The notes under the pieces were generated by a model, which saw only the letters and a program-made list of their open reading frames with translations, searched no databases and was not told the DNA's origin. Below are positions 50,973 through 62,508 of a stretch of DNA of 64,000 nt, in pieces (the first letter of the stretch is position 1; every line of letters starts with the position of its first letter). The stretch comes from Pyropia yezoensis (Eukaryota; Rhodophyta; Bangiophyceae; Bangiales; Bangiaceae), in assembly GCA_009829735.1 (NCBI GenBank), contig CM020618.1, positions 24,661,346 through 24,725,345 on the forward strand, read 5' to 3'. Both the position numbers and the translations under genes were made by a program.

Positions 50973-52371
50973 TCAAAACGGGGGCACGTCCGCCCCCGGC
51001 TGCCGCCGGCGGAGGCCGCCAAAGCCGCCCCCCCCACCCCCTGCCGGCGCGTCGGTGGGCGGCGGCGGCGGCGGCGGGGTGGCCGCCGCCCCCGCGCCAG
51101 AGCTGGCCCAGCCGGGGGGGGCGCCGGCCGCTGGCGGCGCCCCCGCCGCCCGCTGCGGCGCGCCATACGCCCGCCGCGACGGCGGCGGCGGAGGGGGCGG
51201 TGCCCCGGCCGACCGCCACCCCGTCGACTGCCCATAGCCGCCGGCGCCGCCGGCGCCACCGGCGCCGCCACCGTAGCCGCCGCCACCGCCGCCATAGCCG
51301 CCGCCGCCGCCGCCGCCGCCATAGCCGCTGCCGCCGCCGCCGCCGCCATAGCCGCCGCCGCCGCCGGCCGGCGAGCCCGCCCACGCGCCCTGCTCTGCGA
51401 CGGCGGCGGCCTCCCCCCCCCCCCCCCCCCCCGCCCGTCGAGCGCCTCCACCTCGGACAGCACAATCAGCGGGCGGGAGCGGAGCTCCCCCGTCGTCGCG
51501 TCCACCCACTCTTGGATGTCCAGCTCCCCCGCCACGGCCAGGCGGCCGCCCTTGCGCACCACCCGCTCCACCCGCTCGGCGAGGCGCCCCCACGCGTCAA
51601 TGTCAAACCAGTCGGTGGTGTCCGCAACGGCCCGCCAGGTGGCGGCAGACGCCCCCGCCTCGGCGGCCGCCTGCCCGAAATTGTCCCGCGGCACCGCCAG
51701 CGTAAAAGAGGTGAGGCGGGCGCCCGACGGGAACTCGCGGGTCACCGGGTCCTTGCCCGCCCGGCCGGTGAGGAAGACGGAATTGAGGGCGGGCACCGAC
51801 TCGTCCCACGGCGGCAGGTCCGCCTCGTCCTCGTCCGCCTCGTCGGTGGCGTCAAACTCAAAGCCCTCCACCGCCGCCACGTCCATGCCCGCCAGCAGCG
51901 GGGGGATGCCCGCCGCCAGAGCGGCGGCGGCCTCGGCCTCGGCCGCCGCCAGGCGGGCGTCGAGGCTGCTGCCACCCCCGCCGCCGCCGTCGCCGCCGTC
52001 GACGGCTTCCTCGTCGGGGATGTAGTCCTCCATGATGGCCTCCACGTCGTCATCGTCGTCGACGGCGTCATCGTCGTCGTCGGCGTCATAGTGGAAGCCG
52101 CCGCCGCCGCCCGCGGCGGCGGCGGGCGACGCGGCGGCGCCAGGGGGGCCCGCCGCCGACGCGGTCACGGGCGTGGCGCGCCGCGGGGGGGCGGCAGCGG
52201 CGGGGGGGGGGGAGCGGGTCGCGGGCCCCCCCCGCCACCCCCAGCGCGGGCGCCCCCACCCCGCCGTCCCCCGCCCCGCGGCGGCGACGCACCACGAGCC
52301 GGGACCGCGCCACCGCGGGGCGGGCGCGCCCCCGCAGCGGGGGGGCCGACGGGGAGGAAGGCGGCCGACAT
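50973..52371 (-). CDS. Organellar single-stranded DNA-binding protein, frame broken at two homopolymers
   Basis: A bacterial-type SSB OB fold is clear between about 51800 and 51450: PALNSVFLTGRAGKDPVTRE, LTSFTLAVPRD, TDWFDIDAWGRLAERVERVV, GGRLAVAGELDIQEW. An acidic stretch (DADDDDDAVDDDDD) precedes it. A plausible transit peptide (MSAAFLPVGPPAAGARPPRG) starts at an ATG at 52371 but in another frame; the two join if an 11-G run at 52202-52212 changes by one base. After the OB fold a 20-C run (51413-51432) separates it from a Gly/Tyr-rich tail in a third frame that ends GADVPPF before a TGA at 50973. Bacterial SSBs end in a short acidic tip with terminal Pro-Phe that binds partner proteins, so this looks like the true C-terminus. 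It would serve plastid or mitochondrial DNA replication. Confidence 0.75.
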
Positions 52372-53146
52372 GGCTGCCGGCCGGGACACGGCGACGGGGA
52401 TCGTGGGGGACGTAGAGTTGGGGGGGGGTGGGCGTTGGGGGAGTAGGGGGGGCGGGGGCGCGGCGGCCACCAACCAGAGGGGGAAACGGGCGGCACCGTG
52501 TGCCCGGCGGGACGCCGCGGGGGGGGTGCTGCCAGGCCAACCACCAGTGGGGGGGGGACAGAGGAGGGTGGGGGACGGCCAAGCCGCGTGGGGGCGGGGG
52601 AAGGGGAGGGGCGAACGCAGAGGAGGCCAACCGGGAAAACGGCGGCGCACCGTGTTTGGGGGGGGATCGCGGTCGCCGGCGGGCACGAGATTCGATGCGG
52701 CGGGCACACGCGTGGCGCAGTTGCACCGCAGGCCCGTGGGACGCTGCTGGTGTGGGATCTGTGGGGCCGGCGCCGCCTGTCTTGGCAAAGTCAAACGTGG
52801 CACACACCACCAAGAGCGCCATGGCCCCAACGGAATGCCGCAGAGACTGGCGTTGGAGGCGGCCGTCGCCCCCACAGCGTGGAGAGGACACGGCGGCGCG
52901 CCCGCCCCAGGGGCGGCACCCCCACAAGGAGCATCCGCGGGGTAAAAGCGCATGGCGGGTGGGGGGGTGGGGCGCACGCGGCCGCGGCGGGCGGGGACAC
53001 CCGCGGGCAGACGGCCGCCCCGCCATTGGCGGCAGCGGCGGGGGGGGGGGGTTGCTTGGCGGGGCGCCCAAACACGGGGCGTCGACTCGACGACGGCCGG
53101 CGGGGGCAGACCAGACGGGCGGAGCTGACGCCCTGCATTCCCAGGT

Positions 53147-53180
<34 letters not shown>

Positions 53181-53615
53181 CCCCCCCCCTGCCCGCTCTC
53201 TTTGGCTGGCCCACCCCCCAGGCCGAGTCCCGGCAGACGGGGGGGGGGGGGGGGAGCGGGACCAGGAGCGCGACGAGGGGTCGAAAAAAACGAAACGCGC
53301 GCATGCCCGTGTGAGCCTATCCTCTGCTTGCCCTCCCGGGGCGGCAGCAACCGCACGGCGGTCACTGGCCACCAGCCGCCGTGGCTGGCGGCAACCCCCG
53401 CCTCCCTGGCCGTGGCGGGCCGCGCAGCGGCGGCGCGCCGCCGCGCCGTGGCCACCACCGCCACCACCGCCCAACGCCCCCAAAACGTGGGTACTCCCCC
53501 TTCCACCCCCACCCACCACCCCCACCCCACCCTCCCCACCCCACCTCACCCCACCCCACCCACCGCCCCCCTTCCCCTTGCCCCGCCCTCCGGAACGGTC
53601 GGGCCGCCCGCCCGC
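52372..53615. other. Intergenic region with a long C run
   Basis: This 1.2-kb spacer lies between two minus-strand genes. It holds an uninterrupted run of 31 C (53149-53179), further G/C runs, and a CCCCACC-type repeat near 53500-53570. The frames that span it on both strands have no domain and only reflect high GC. The SSB promoter should lie near 52400-52900. Confidence 0.45.
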
Positions 53616-55983
53616 TCAGTTGGCGGCGCCCAGCCCGTCCTCGATGGACATAAAGCCGCCCGACTCGTCGTCATCGTCGGTGGCCACGTACATGCCGTAC
53701 CAGCTCTCGGCGCTGTGGAACTTGCCATTGATGGAGCCGGCCCACCCCGGCTTCATCACCTGCCGCACCGCCCCAGGCCCCGGGCCGTCGAGGACGCGCG
53801 TGCAAAAGGGGTTGGTGTAAAAGACGCTGCCCGCCGCGTCGTCCATGCCGTCGGCGGCGCACTGCTCCCGGCCGACGGTGACGTCGTCAAAGCGGAGGGT
53901 CCGCTTGACGCCCCGGTTCTTGTCAAAAACCTCCTTGTCGTGGTCCTCCTCGGTGGCAAGGAGCGTCAGGGGGGACTGGAACGCACACTCCACGTCCCGG
54001 CATGCCGTCAAGGGGTCTTTGATATCGACGGTGAGGCCGCGGAGGTTGGCCGACTGGGTGCACAGGCCAAGGCCGCCCCGCCACTCCTCGTAGCGGCCGC
54101 GGGGCAGGTCCTCCGTGTCCACCGACGTGTCACCCGGCGGGTCCGCCCCGTCCCACACGTTGAGGCGCTTGGACCGCTTGGGGCGCTGCTGGTAGGTGAT
54201 GGCCTCAAACTCGTCAGAGATGGCCTTTTGCCCGGCGCCGCCCACCACAATGCGACGGAACTGAGGGGGAGAGCACCAACAAAACAAACAACCAACGACA
54301 GGGGAATAGAGGACCATAGAAACCAAGGGGAGGCGACAGCATGGCAGGAGACAAGCGGAGAGACGGGTCGTCAGCTTCCGCACACAAGTCTGCCACCACT
54401 GACTTCCAAGGAAGCACCTACAGCAAACAGAGGGCGCCGCACCGACCAAAAGAGACTACCCGTGCCGCCACGAACGGCAGCAGCGTAGGCAACGTCTGCC
54501 AGCCCCCGTCACCCAAACGTACGTCGCGCATAAAGTCCTTGTTGAGGGAGAAGCTGAAGCCAAAGTCTCCCTGTAGAACAGTACATGCCGAGGTAGCAAT
54601 CGATCATCGCGATGGGAGGCACCAAGCAAGCAGGTGCTCATGCAAAGCCCCGTCTGCGTCAGAGTCATGCAGCGCAACCCGTGAAGAGGCCACCTCTTCC
54701 GCGGCCTCCCACCTCGGAACTCCCGCACGTACCTCCCCCTCAACCACCCCGCCCACCCCCCCCCCGCCCCACCCCAATCCCCGCCCCCCTCCCCCCTCTC
54801 GCCTCCCGCCTCCCCCCTCCCCCCTCCCCCCTGTGCCCTCCAACGGCCAAGAACGCCCCCGCGCTTTGCACCTTACCTTGCAGTTGATGTCTGCCACTAC
54901 CTCGCCGGCCACCGCCGCCGTCATCGTGACCGTGTGGAAGCGCTCATGGACGCGACGCATGTCCGACGTTGACGCGTGCAGCGCAAAGTAATAGTCGGCC
55001 CCCCCCGAGCGGAGGCCGTAGCCCTTGAAGCCAATGTGGCTCTCAGACTGCCGGTTGTTCTTCCACGCCGTGTAGTGCCACTTCGGCGCCCAGCCGCCCA
55101 TAAAGTAGGGTGCGGTGCCGTGGTCATGGCCATAGTAGCACCAGTAGATGGGGTCCACCTGCGGGTGCCACGACTGCCACGTCTTGCCGGCCGTGTCCGC
55201 ATCATCCGGGTCGTGGGCGCCTGTCACCCACAGGTCGTGGAGGTGGTCGGGGCAGCGGGCGTTGGGCGCCACCGCCCCCCGCCCCGGGGGCGCGGCGGGC
55301 CGCGGTGGCGGGGAGCCGTCGGCCTCGCCGAGGAGGAGGTCGTAGCCAAAGGCGCCCCTGGCCAGCAGCCCCGCCCGGGGGATGGTGACCACCCCCGCGG
55401 AGGCGTCGCGGCAAAAGACGCCCGCCTTTTCAGGCTGCGGCATGTCGTCATTCAGGTCCACGGGGGAGCCCGCCGGCGCCACCCCCACCCCCGACCGCGT
55501 CCAGCCCGGCAGGGAGAGGTCCTCCTCCAGCTGCCACCCGAGCGTCACGCACAGCCGCGCGTCCCGGTTGAGGCCAACCCGCAGCCAGTCGTCCACGTCG
55601 GCGCCATAGTAGGGGAGCTTGAGGAGGTCCCACCCGGCGTACCGGCCGGCCGCGGCCGTGTCGTTGAGCGGCTCGTTGGGGTACCGCTCCTCGCTCATCA
55701 CGTACGGCGCACCACCGGGGAGGTAGCGGGTGGAGCGGGTGCGGGGTTGGGTGGGGAGCTTGGAGTTGAGCTTCACCTCAAACCACTTTAGGAGGACCGG
55801 CTCGGGGCCGTCCCCGCCGGCGCGCAGCGGGTGGTGGCGGTAGACGTCAAAGTCGCTCTCGGCGGCGCTGTTGATCGTCTCGCCCGTCACTGCCGTGACG
55901 GCCACCGTCGCAGCCGCAGCGGCGGCCAGGGAGGCCACCCGCCATGCAAGCCGCCCCGCCCGCGCTGCACGATCAAGGGCCAT
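53616..55983 (-). CDS. Secreted protein with three exons, unknown family
   Basis: Predicted exons are 55983-54877, 54570-54523 and 54260-53616, all in phase 0, giving 599 aa. Donors are GTAAGG and GTACGT; acceptors are CTACAG and CCTCAG. The 48-nt middle exon encodes GDFGFSFSLNKDFMRD. The N-terminus is a signal peptide (basic start, then LAAAAAATVAVTAV). The mature part has blocks such as LKWFEVKLNSKLPTQ, PDHLHDLWVTGAHDPDD, WHPQVDPIYWCYYGHDHGTAP and ALHASTSDMRRVHERFHT. Exon 3 has more cysteines and ends with an acidic segment. Several Cys and Trp residues and no second membrane segment fit a secreted or wall protein. His/Asp-rich blocks might bind metal, but I do not recognise a known enzyme. 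Confidence 0.75.
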
Positions 55984-56219
55984 GGTGCTTGGTCACGGCG
56001 TGCCCGACGACCGCCGGGCAGACGAAACACAGCGGGGAGGAGCGGACACGGCCGAGCTCCTAGACTCACAAGGGGAAAGAGGGGGGGGGGGGGGGGGAGG
56101 TTGCCACTGCAGGGTCGGGCGCAATGGCAGTCGCAGGGGCTCGGTGGTGGTCGGGGCGACGTGGTCGCTGCGATGACCCGTTCGTCGTTGTGCCACCCTC
56201 CCACCCCAGGGTGACAGCC

Positions 56220-56228
56220 CTTATAACC
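56220..56228 (-). promoter_or_regulatory. TATA-like box upstream of the secreted-protein gene
   Basis: The minus strand reads GGTTATAAGGG about 240 bases before the ATG at 55983, the only A/T-rich motif in this GC-rich stretch. Confidence 0.35.
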
Positions 56229-56438
56229 ACCACATCACCGTCGGGGGCGGCGGGAGCATTGCCCGTATCCCCCCGCCGCCTCCCCCCCACCCCCACGCCC
56301 GCCCGCCGCGCCGCCGGCCGACGCCACGCACGGCGCCGCCGTCGATGGGATGGCGGCGCGGGAGGGGGGGCGCCCCCCCCCCCCCCCCCCGCACGCTGCG
56401 CACCGCCATCCCGGCGACCGCCATCCCCCCCCCCCGCC

Positions 56439-56516
56439 CTCCCCAGCGGCCGCCATCCCCCCCCCCCCGCCCTCCCCAGCGGCCGCCATCCCTCCCCCCC
56501 CCCGCCCTCCCCAGCC
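56439..56516. repeat. Tandem array of about 34-bp C-rich units
   Basis: The motif CGCCATCCC, a C run, then CGCCCTCCCCAGC recurs about two to three times with small length differences in the C run. Confidence 0.6.
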
Positions 56517-56576
56517 GCCCTTGGCGGCACGTGAGCACCGCCACTCCCACCGTCCACGGCGGCGGCGGCGGCCGCC

Positions 56577-56660
56577 GCCGCAGCGACGGGCAGCCGCAGC
56601 GACGGGCGGCCGCAGCGACGGGCGGCCGCGGCGACGGGCGGCCGCGGCGACGGGCGGCGC
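56577..56660. repeat. Tandem array of 16-bp units
   Basis: CGCAGCGACGGGCGGC or a close variant (CGGCGACGGGCGGC) is repeated about five times in a row. Confidence 0.6.
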
Positions 56661-56873
56661 GGGGGCGGCCGCGGCGGTGGCGTGCGAGACGGACGCGCCT
56701 CCCCCCCCCCGGCCCAGAGGGGCCACGTCAGCACGTGCCACCGCACCCGCGGGTGGACGCCACCGCGGGCAACGTCGCCACGCATCTGTCGGCACCCCTC
56801 CGCAACGCCCGCCCGCGTCCTACCCCTCCCGCCTCCCGCCTCCCGCCTCCCCCCCCCCCCGCCCCATCATCCT

Positions 56874-56876
<3 letters not shown>

Positions 56877-56914
<38 letters not shown>
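56877..56914. repeat. (TC)19 microsatellite
   Basis: Nineteen perfect TC dinucleotides. Confidence 0.95.
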
Positions 56915-56917
<3 letters not shown>

Positions 56918-59900
56918 CTCCCACCCCGCCCCCCCCCCCCCCCCGCCGCCGCCCACCTCCCTCTCCCACGCTACGGTTGCAACGCGCAGGGGATGGCACA
57001 CGAGCGAGCAAAAAAAACAAAACAAAAAAACGGGGACGCCGCCGCCGCTGCGTGCCGTGCGCTGCCGCCCCCCCCCCCCCCTGCCGCCCACGCGCACACG
57101 GCAGGCGCGCAAGACGACGGGGGGGATACGCGACCATGGGCGCCAACCACCGGCCGCCGGTGGGCGGGGCAGACGCGCGGGCGGTCGAGCGGTCGAGCGG
57201 GCGGGCGGGCGGGCGGGCGGGCAGGGGAGCGCACCGGGGGTGACGGCGGGCAGCGCCCCCCCCCCCCCCCCCCCCGCCCCTCCCCCCATCGCGCCACCCC
57301 CCCCCCCCCCCCCGCCCCTCCCCCCATCGCGCCACCCCCCCCCCCCCCCAACCCGCAGAGCCGGGGGAGGCAGGCACCGAAAGCGGGTGGGGAGACACTG
57401 CCCGCACCACGCACGACCGCGGCGGTGCGGCCGACGGGCGCGACCGGCGCGACCGGCCGCCGCGTACCTACCCACCCCCACCCGCACGGTCCCCCCCCCC
57501 CCCCCCCCCCCCCCCCTCCCCCCCTCCCCCCGCCCGCTCGGCGGCGCGCGGGCGGGCGGCCAGCCGCGTGGGCGCCCGTGCCGCGGCGGCGGCGGCGGCG
57601 GCGGCCGGCCGGCCCATCCCCCCCCCCGCCGTGGCGGGAGTGCCGGTGGGTTATGGCAAGCCACCCGACAAGGGAGCGGGGGGGGGGGAGGGGGGGGGGA
57701 CGGGAGGCGGGGGCGGCGGTGGTGAAGGGGGGCGGTGGTAGTGGTGATGGTGCGGGGGGCGCGGTGGGGGGGGTGGGGTAGGGGGGGGGGGGGGGAAGGG
57801 GGTGGTGGTGGGCGGGGGAGCGGGGTCAGCCGCCGCGGCGCGCCGCCACATCCCCCCTCCCCCCCCCCCACCGGGCAACGTTGCCACTAGCGTGGCGGCG
57901 GGGGGGAGGAGGAGAAGAGAGGGGTGCGGCGGGGGCGGCGGCGGGGCAGAGCGCGGCGGCGGCGGCGGCGGCGGTGGCCGTCATGGCCGCCATGACCATA
58001 ACCCCGCCATCCCCCGCCGGCGGCGGCACGCCACGTCAGCGCGGGGGGGGGGGGGGGGGGGGGTGCCCCACGCGCACCGCCGCCGTCCCGACAGCGGCCG
58101 CCGCCGCCGCGGGGACCCGGTCCGCCCGCGCCCGTGCACGGCCGCCCCGCGGGGTACAACTCCGCGGGGCGTCGCGCACGGCCCGCGGGGCGTCGCGCAC
58201 TACCCGCGGGGGGGCGGCGCACCCACCGCCTGGAACGCACCGTGGGCCCACCAGTGCGCTGGCGCCGCGCCGCCAGGGGGCGCGCCCATCCCAGCTGCCC
58301 CCCCCCCCCCGCCCCCCCCCAGCACGTGTGGACAACACGCCCGTCCGTCCCGCCCCCCCCCCCCCCCCCTCCACACCCCACCCACCTCGGCCGGCACCGG
58401 GCGGTGCTGCTCCTCCAGGGCGGGCGTGCTTTCCCCCCCCCCCCCTCCCCAAGGCGCGGGGCGAGCCCTTTTGCTCTACCGCACGTTGGGGGGGGGGGGG
58501 GGGGCGGGGGGGGGGGGCGGTGGGCGACACGGCCGCTCGGGTGCCGCCTGCCAGCGTGGGGAGTGGGGGCGCGTGGTGGGAGGAGGTGGGGGGGGGGGGG
58601 TGGGGGGGGGGGGGGAGCAGCACGTTGCGCAGCCGCGCCGGCGGGGCGGCCGCGGCCTCTGGCGCCCACAGCAACCCCTTCCCCGCCCCCCCCCCGCCCC
58701 CCCCCCCCCCCCCCCGCGGCGCCGCTGTGCGCACGCGCGGGCGGGGGGGGTGGGGCAACCCGCCGACCCCGCCCCGCGGTGGTCGCTCCCCCTGTGGTCG
58801 ACGCCCGCCCGGGCACGCCCCGCCGTTGGGGCCCGTCGCTCCCCTGGCGGCGGCAAGCCGGCAAGGCGGCAAGGCGGCAAGGCGGCAAGGCGGCGGCGGT
58901 GACGGCGGTGGCGGCGGCGGCGGACGTAGTGGTGGCGGTGGCGGCGGCGACGGCGGTGGAGGGGGTGGTGGTGGTGGTGGTGGCGGTGGCGGTGGCGGTG
59001 GAGGGGGTGGCGGCAGGGGCGGCACGCGGCGGTGGCGGCTCGCCACCGGCCGGGTCGGCAGGGAGAGGTAGGGGGGGGGGGGGGGTGGGCGCGGAGGGAG
59101 GGGGGTGGAAGGCAAGGGGCGGCTGTAGGATGGGCATCATCTCATGGCCGTGGCCGGCGGTGTGGTCTGGGGAGGGGCGGACGGCACGGACACCCGCAGG
59201 ATGGGATGGTGCCCTGCCCCCAAGAGGGGGGGGGGCGTGTGTGTGTGTGGCCAGGCAAGTCAAGAGCGGTTGATACCAGCCGTCCCCTTGACGACCGTCG
59301 GGCGCACCGCAAAGGCGGTCGTCCCCCTGCTCGGCGGCACCGCGCCAGCAGCGGTTGCTGCGGGGGCGCCACCCCGAAAAAAGGGTGCCGCCGCCGCCGA
59401 CGCTGTGTCCCAAAAAAAAAACACGGTGGCAGCGGGGGAGACGCGGCCGGCACACGGCGCAGCCGGGGGGGGGGGGCACCGGCGGGTCGCCCCGCCAACG
59501 CCAGCCCCCGCGGCCCGGGGTCGCGTGCGCCCGACGCGACGCCAGCCTGCCAGGCCTGCGCTCGCCGCCCCTCTGACAGGGCACCCAGCGCTTCCGCGCG
59601 AGCTCCCTTTCTTCGTGTCGCACCCTGCGCGATGCCAGGAGAGCCTAGTGCTCGATGCCAGGGGAGGCGCGCAGGCCACCGCGGGAGGAGCACGGCGCGC
59701 TCGCACCGGCCTGATGCTCTCGACGGAGGAACAGGATAGTACAGCCGTTTGTGCCTCGTGCACGTCAGCATACGCTCTTGCTAGACAGCGTTGCCAAAGG
59801 AGGGGAAGCCAGAGGGGGGGGGGGGGGGAGCAGCACGCGGCTCCCGCGGCGCGACCGTGGCCGTGGCGTGGCTACGGCCGGCCATATAGCAGTCGACGGC

Positions 59901-60052
59901 GAGACTGCACCATGGAAGCGAACTGCCCAAGAACAATCCCCGTCATCGTCATTTACTGGGCGTGTGTACTGTACAGTACACGGTACAGAACCGTACGAAC
60001 ATTTCAAAATCCATAGGAACGAAAGTCTGAAGCGCTGTACTGTGCATGTGTG

Positions 60053-60092
60053 ATGAATTCCTCATATCGTTTATGAATTCATTATATCGTTT
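60053..60092. repeat. A/T-rich duplicated 20-mer
   Basis: ATGAATTCCTCATATCGTTT is followed directly by ATGAATTCATTATATCGTTT, two near-identical units in an unusual A/T-rich island. Confidence 0.75.
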
Positions 60093-60360
60093 ATTGGATA
60101 AAACACAGCTTGAATACATAGGGGGGGAAAAGTCGGCGGGCAGCAAGGAGCGTTCAAAAAGCGCCCCTCCCAGCGTGAGGAGCGTGTCCAACCCACGCTC
60201 GCCGCAGCCCGCGTACCTGCGCCTGCGCGTCGACCAACGGGCCCGGGCCGACACTCCACAGGTTGCAGCGGCGCCGCGCCCCGCCCCTCCTCTCCCCCCC
60301 TCGCCACCGCCAGCGTTGGGGCATCTCCCACGCACCTACCTGCACGGCGCGTGTCCCCCC

Positions 60361-60406
<46 letters not shown>

Positions 60407-60829
60407 ACCGCCGGCCACGTCGAACCCCCCGCTCCCCCCCCCTCCCGTCGCCACCGGCGGTCGACGGTGTCCCCGACGCTGTTAGAGGCCCCGCGGCGGC
60501 GGCGGAGGGGGTGGTGGTGGAGGTGGTGGCTGGCAGCGGTGGTAGCGATTGGTGGCGGTGGCGGTGGCGGTGGCGGTGGCGGTGGCGGTTTGGGGGGGGA
60601 GGGGCCGGGGTCGTTCATTTTGTCCATTGCCGCCGCCGCCACCGCTGCCGCCTCGCGCCACTGTGCGCTCTTCCCTCTTCCGTCCGTCCCCCCGCGCCAG
60701 ACGGCTGGCATTCCGGGCTTTTTGAGGGCCTAGGGGGGGTGGTGGTGTGGGGTGGTGCGAGCGGGGGGGGGGGGGGGGGGGGGGGGGGGGCCGCCGCCGC
60801 CCCCGCGGCAGCGGGTGGGCGGGTGCGCC

Positions 60830-62508
60830 ATGGCCGACGGCGGTGACGGCGGCGGCGGCGGCGGCAGCGCCGTGGACCCCGCCGTGCTGGCGGTAGCGGA
60901 GCAGATTCGGACGCTTGCGGGGCAGCGGGAGAACCAGCCGATCGTGGCGCGGGAGGATGGGTACGGTTTTGTTGTTGCTGGTGGGGTGGGGGGTTGGAAG
61001 GGGGGAGGCGGGCGGGATGGCAGGGAGGGGGTGCGGCGGAGGGATGTTGGAGGGGGGGCCTGTGTTGGGGGGGGACGTGTGGGGGGGGCGGATACGCGTG
61101 GAAGGGAGTGCGGGAGGGGGGGGTGTTGCTGTTGTTGTGGTTGAGATGGGCGGGGTCCGCCAATGCCGGGGGTGGGGGGGGGGGTGCTGGGGCTGCCCAG
61201 AAGGCGCGCGCGGGGGGTGGAGGGGCGGGACCGCGCCGCGCTGCGGTTGTCCCCTCTCTACCGTGGGCCGCGGGGATCTGGCGGAGCCCATCCCCCCCCG
61301 CCTGCGCGCCAGCACGTCCCGGCGGCCAACTGACTGTTTCCCCCCACCCGCCTGGTCCTGTGGGACCCGTCAAGTGGCACGTCCTCGTGTTCGCTCACCC
61401 CTTCTTTTCCTTGCCCTCCCCTTTGTTTGTTGATTGCACCTCGTCGACCGCCCGCAGGTGCCTCTCCGCGCTCATCTCTTTTCTTGTCCCCTCCACGCCA
61501 GCGCTGGCAGCAGTGGCGGTTGATGCGCTCGTCTCCCTCTCCTCCCACCCATCCAACCGGGACCTGCTGCGTGACGAGGGGGACCTCTTTGCCGCCCTCC
61601 ACGCCCTCATTGTAGACGACTCGTCGCCGGTTCCGCTGCGGCGGTCGGTGCTGACCATCCTGGAGGAGCTCGTCGATGATGACGATGGGGAGGAGGTGAC
61701 GGAACTCCACGCCCTGTCCGTCGCGGCGGGGCTCGTCAAGGGCGCGCCGCCAGCGGCAGCGGCAGCGGCGGCATACCCGGCCACCGTCGACCGGTCTGGC
61801 GGCGGTGGCGCGGCGACTGCGGGTGTCGCCCTCTCGTCGGCAGCGGCGGCAGCGGCGGCAGCGGCGCCGGCGGCCGCCTCCCCCCCCTTGCTTCCCCGCC
61901 CCGTGACGACGCGCCTGCAGGTGGACGGCCTGGCCGCCGACGACGCGTCGCGGGCGCGGGTGGAGGGCCTCCTCCTCCGGCTGCCCGGCGTCTTTTCGGT
62001 GGGCTTTGAGCTCGGCACCGAAACGGCGGTGGTGTTTGGCCGCGCCGGCGCCGACGCGACCGCCAGCTGGCTCCGCAAGATGGCCGGCGGCGGCGTCACG
62101 CTCCTCCCGCCAGAGGAAGATGACGAGGTGGAGGAGGGGCGGGTGCCCGCCGTGCCGGCGGCGGGCGCCGCCCCCACCGCCGCCGCCGCCGCCGCCGCCG
62201 GTGGCGCGTCGGCGTCGGGCGCCGCGGCGGCCGGCGGCGCCGCCCCCCCCGCCACGCCCGCGAGTGGCTACTTGGACGAGGGCGGCCAGCGCCTCAAGGA
62301 CGCGGAGCGGCGGGCGCGGAAGAAGAAAAAGGCGGTCAATGCGGGCGCGTCGTCGCTGGCCGCCCGCCTCGACGAGCAGCGCAAGGCAGACGCGCGTAAG
62401 CGGGCCAAACAGGAGCGGCTGCTCGAGCGCGTCGGCCGCGGCGTCGGCGGGGGGGCCCCGGCCGCAACCACCGCCTCGTCGGGCGGCGGGTTTTGGCGCA
62501 TCTGGTGA
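60830..62508 (+). CDS. ARMC1: ARMC1-like armadillo-repeat protein, one intron
   Basis: Exon 1 (60830-60960) starts at ATG in GCGCCATGGCC and ends REDG; the intron is 60961-61457 (donor GTACGG, acceptor CCCGCAG); exon 2 is 61458-62508. The join is in phase and gives 393 aa. The N-terminal part has AVAEQIRTLAGQRENQPIVA, then across the splice site GCLSALISFLVPSTPALAAV and further armadillo-like helices. A ferredoxin-like (HMA-type) fold follows: RLQVDGLAADDASRARVEGLL, LPGVFSVGFELGTETAVVFG. A basic coiled stretch and an aromatic C-terminus (GGFWRIW) complete it. Animal ARMC1 has the same order and also ends in aromatic residues; it associates with mitochondrial membrane-bridging proteins. The role here is unknown, but a mitochondrial link is a fair guess. 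Confidence 0.82.

Larger units (their letters stand above)
55984..60829. other. 4.8-kb low-complexity intergenic region
   Basis: No gene can be supported. The region is dominated by C or G homopolymers (44 C at 60363-60406, 28 G at 60763-60790, many runs of 12-24), CGG/CCG trinucleotide tracts and short tandem arrays. Long frames exist on all strands but are made of Pro, Gly, Ala and Arg and have no domain. The part 59900-60200 is less GC rich. Assembly here is likely to be uncertain in length. Confidence 0.6.

Noticed and set aside
50951..53539. 862-codon minus-strand frame as one protein
   Set aside because: Only the OB-fold part is protein-like. The first half crosses non-coding DNA with a 31-C run, and the end is poly-alanine where the neighbouring frame has a sensible Gly/Tyr tail.
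58860..58900. CRISPR-like array of AAGGCGGC units
   Set aside because: The units are 8 bp with no spacers, a simple tandem repeat.
56345..59623. Long frames in the 56-60 kb region (up to 578 codons)
   Set aside because: They consist of Pro, Gly, Ala and Arg from homopolymers and CGG tracts; several frames are open at once and none has a start context, domain or splice signals.
59570..60200. Possible tRNA or small RNA gene in the less GC-rich part
   Set aside because: No cloverleaf, A/B box pair or T run could be placed by eye.
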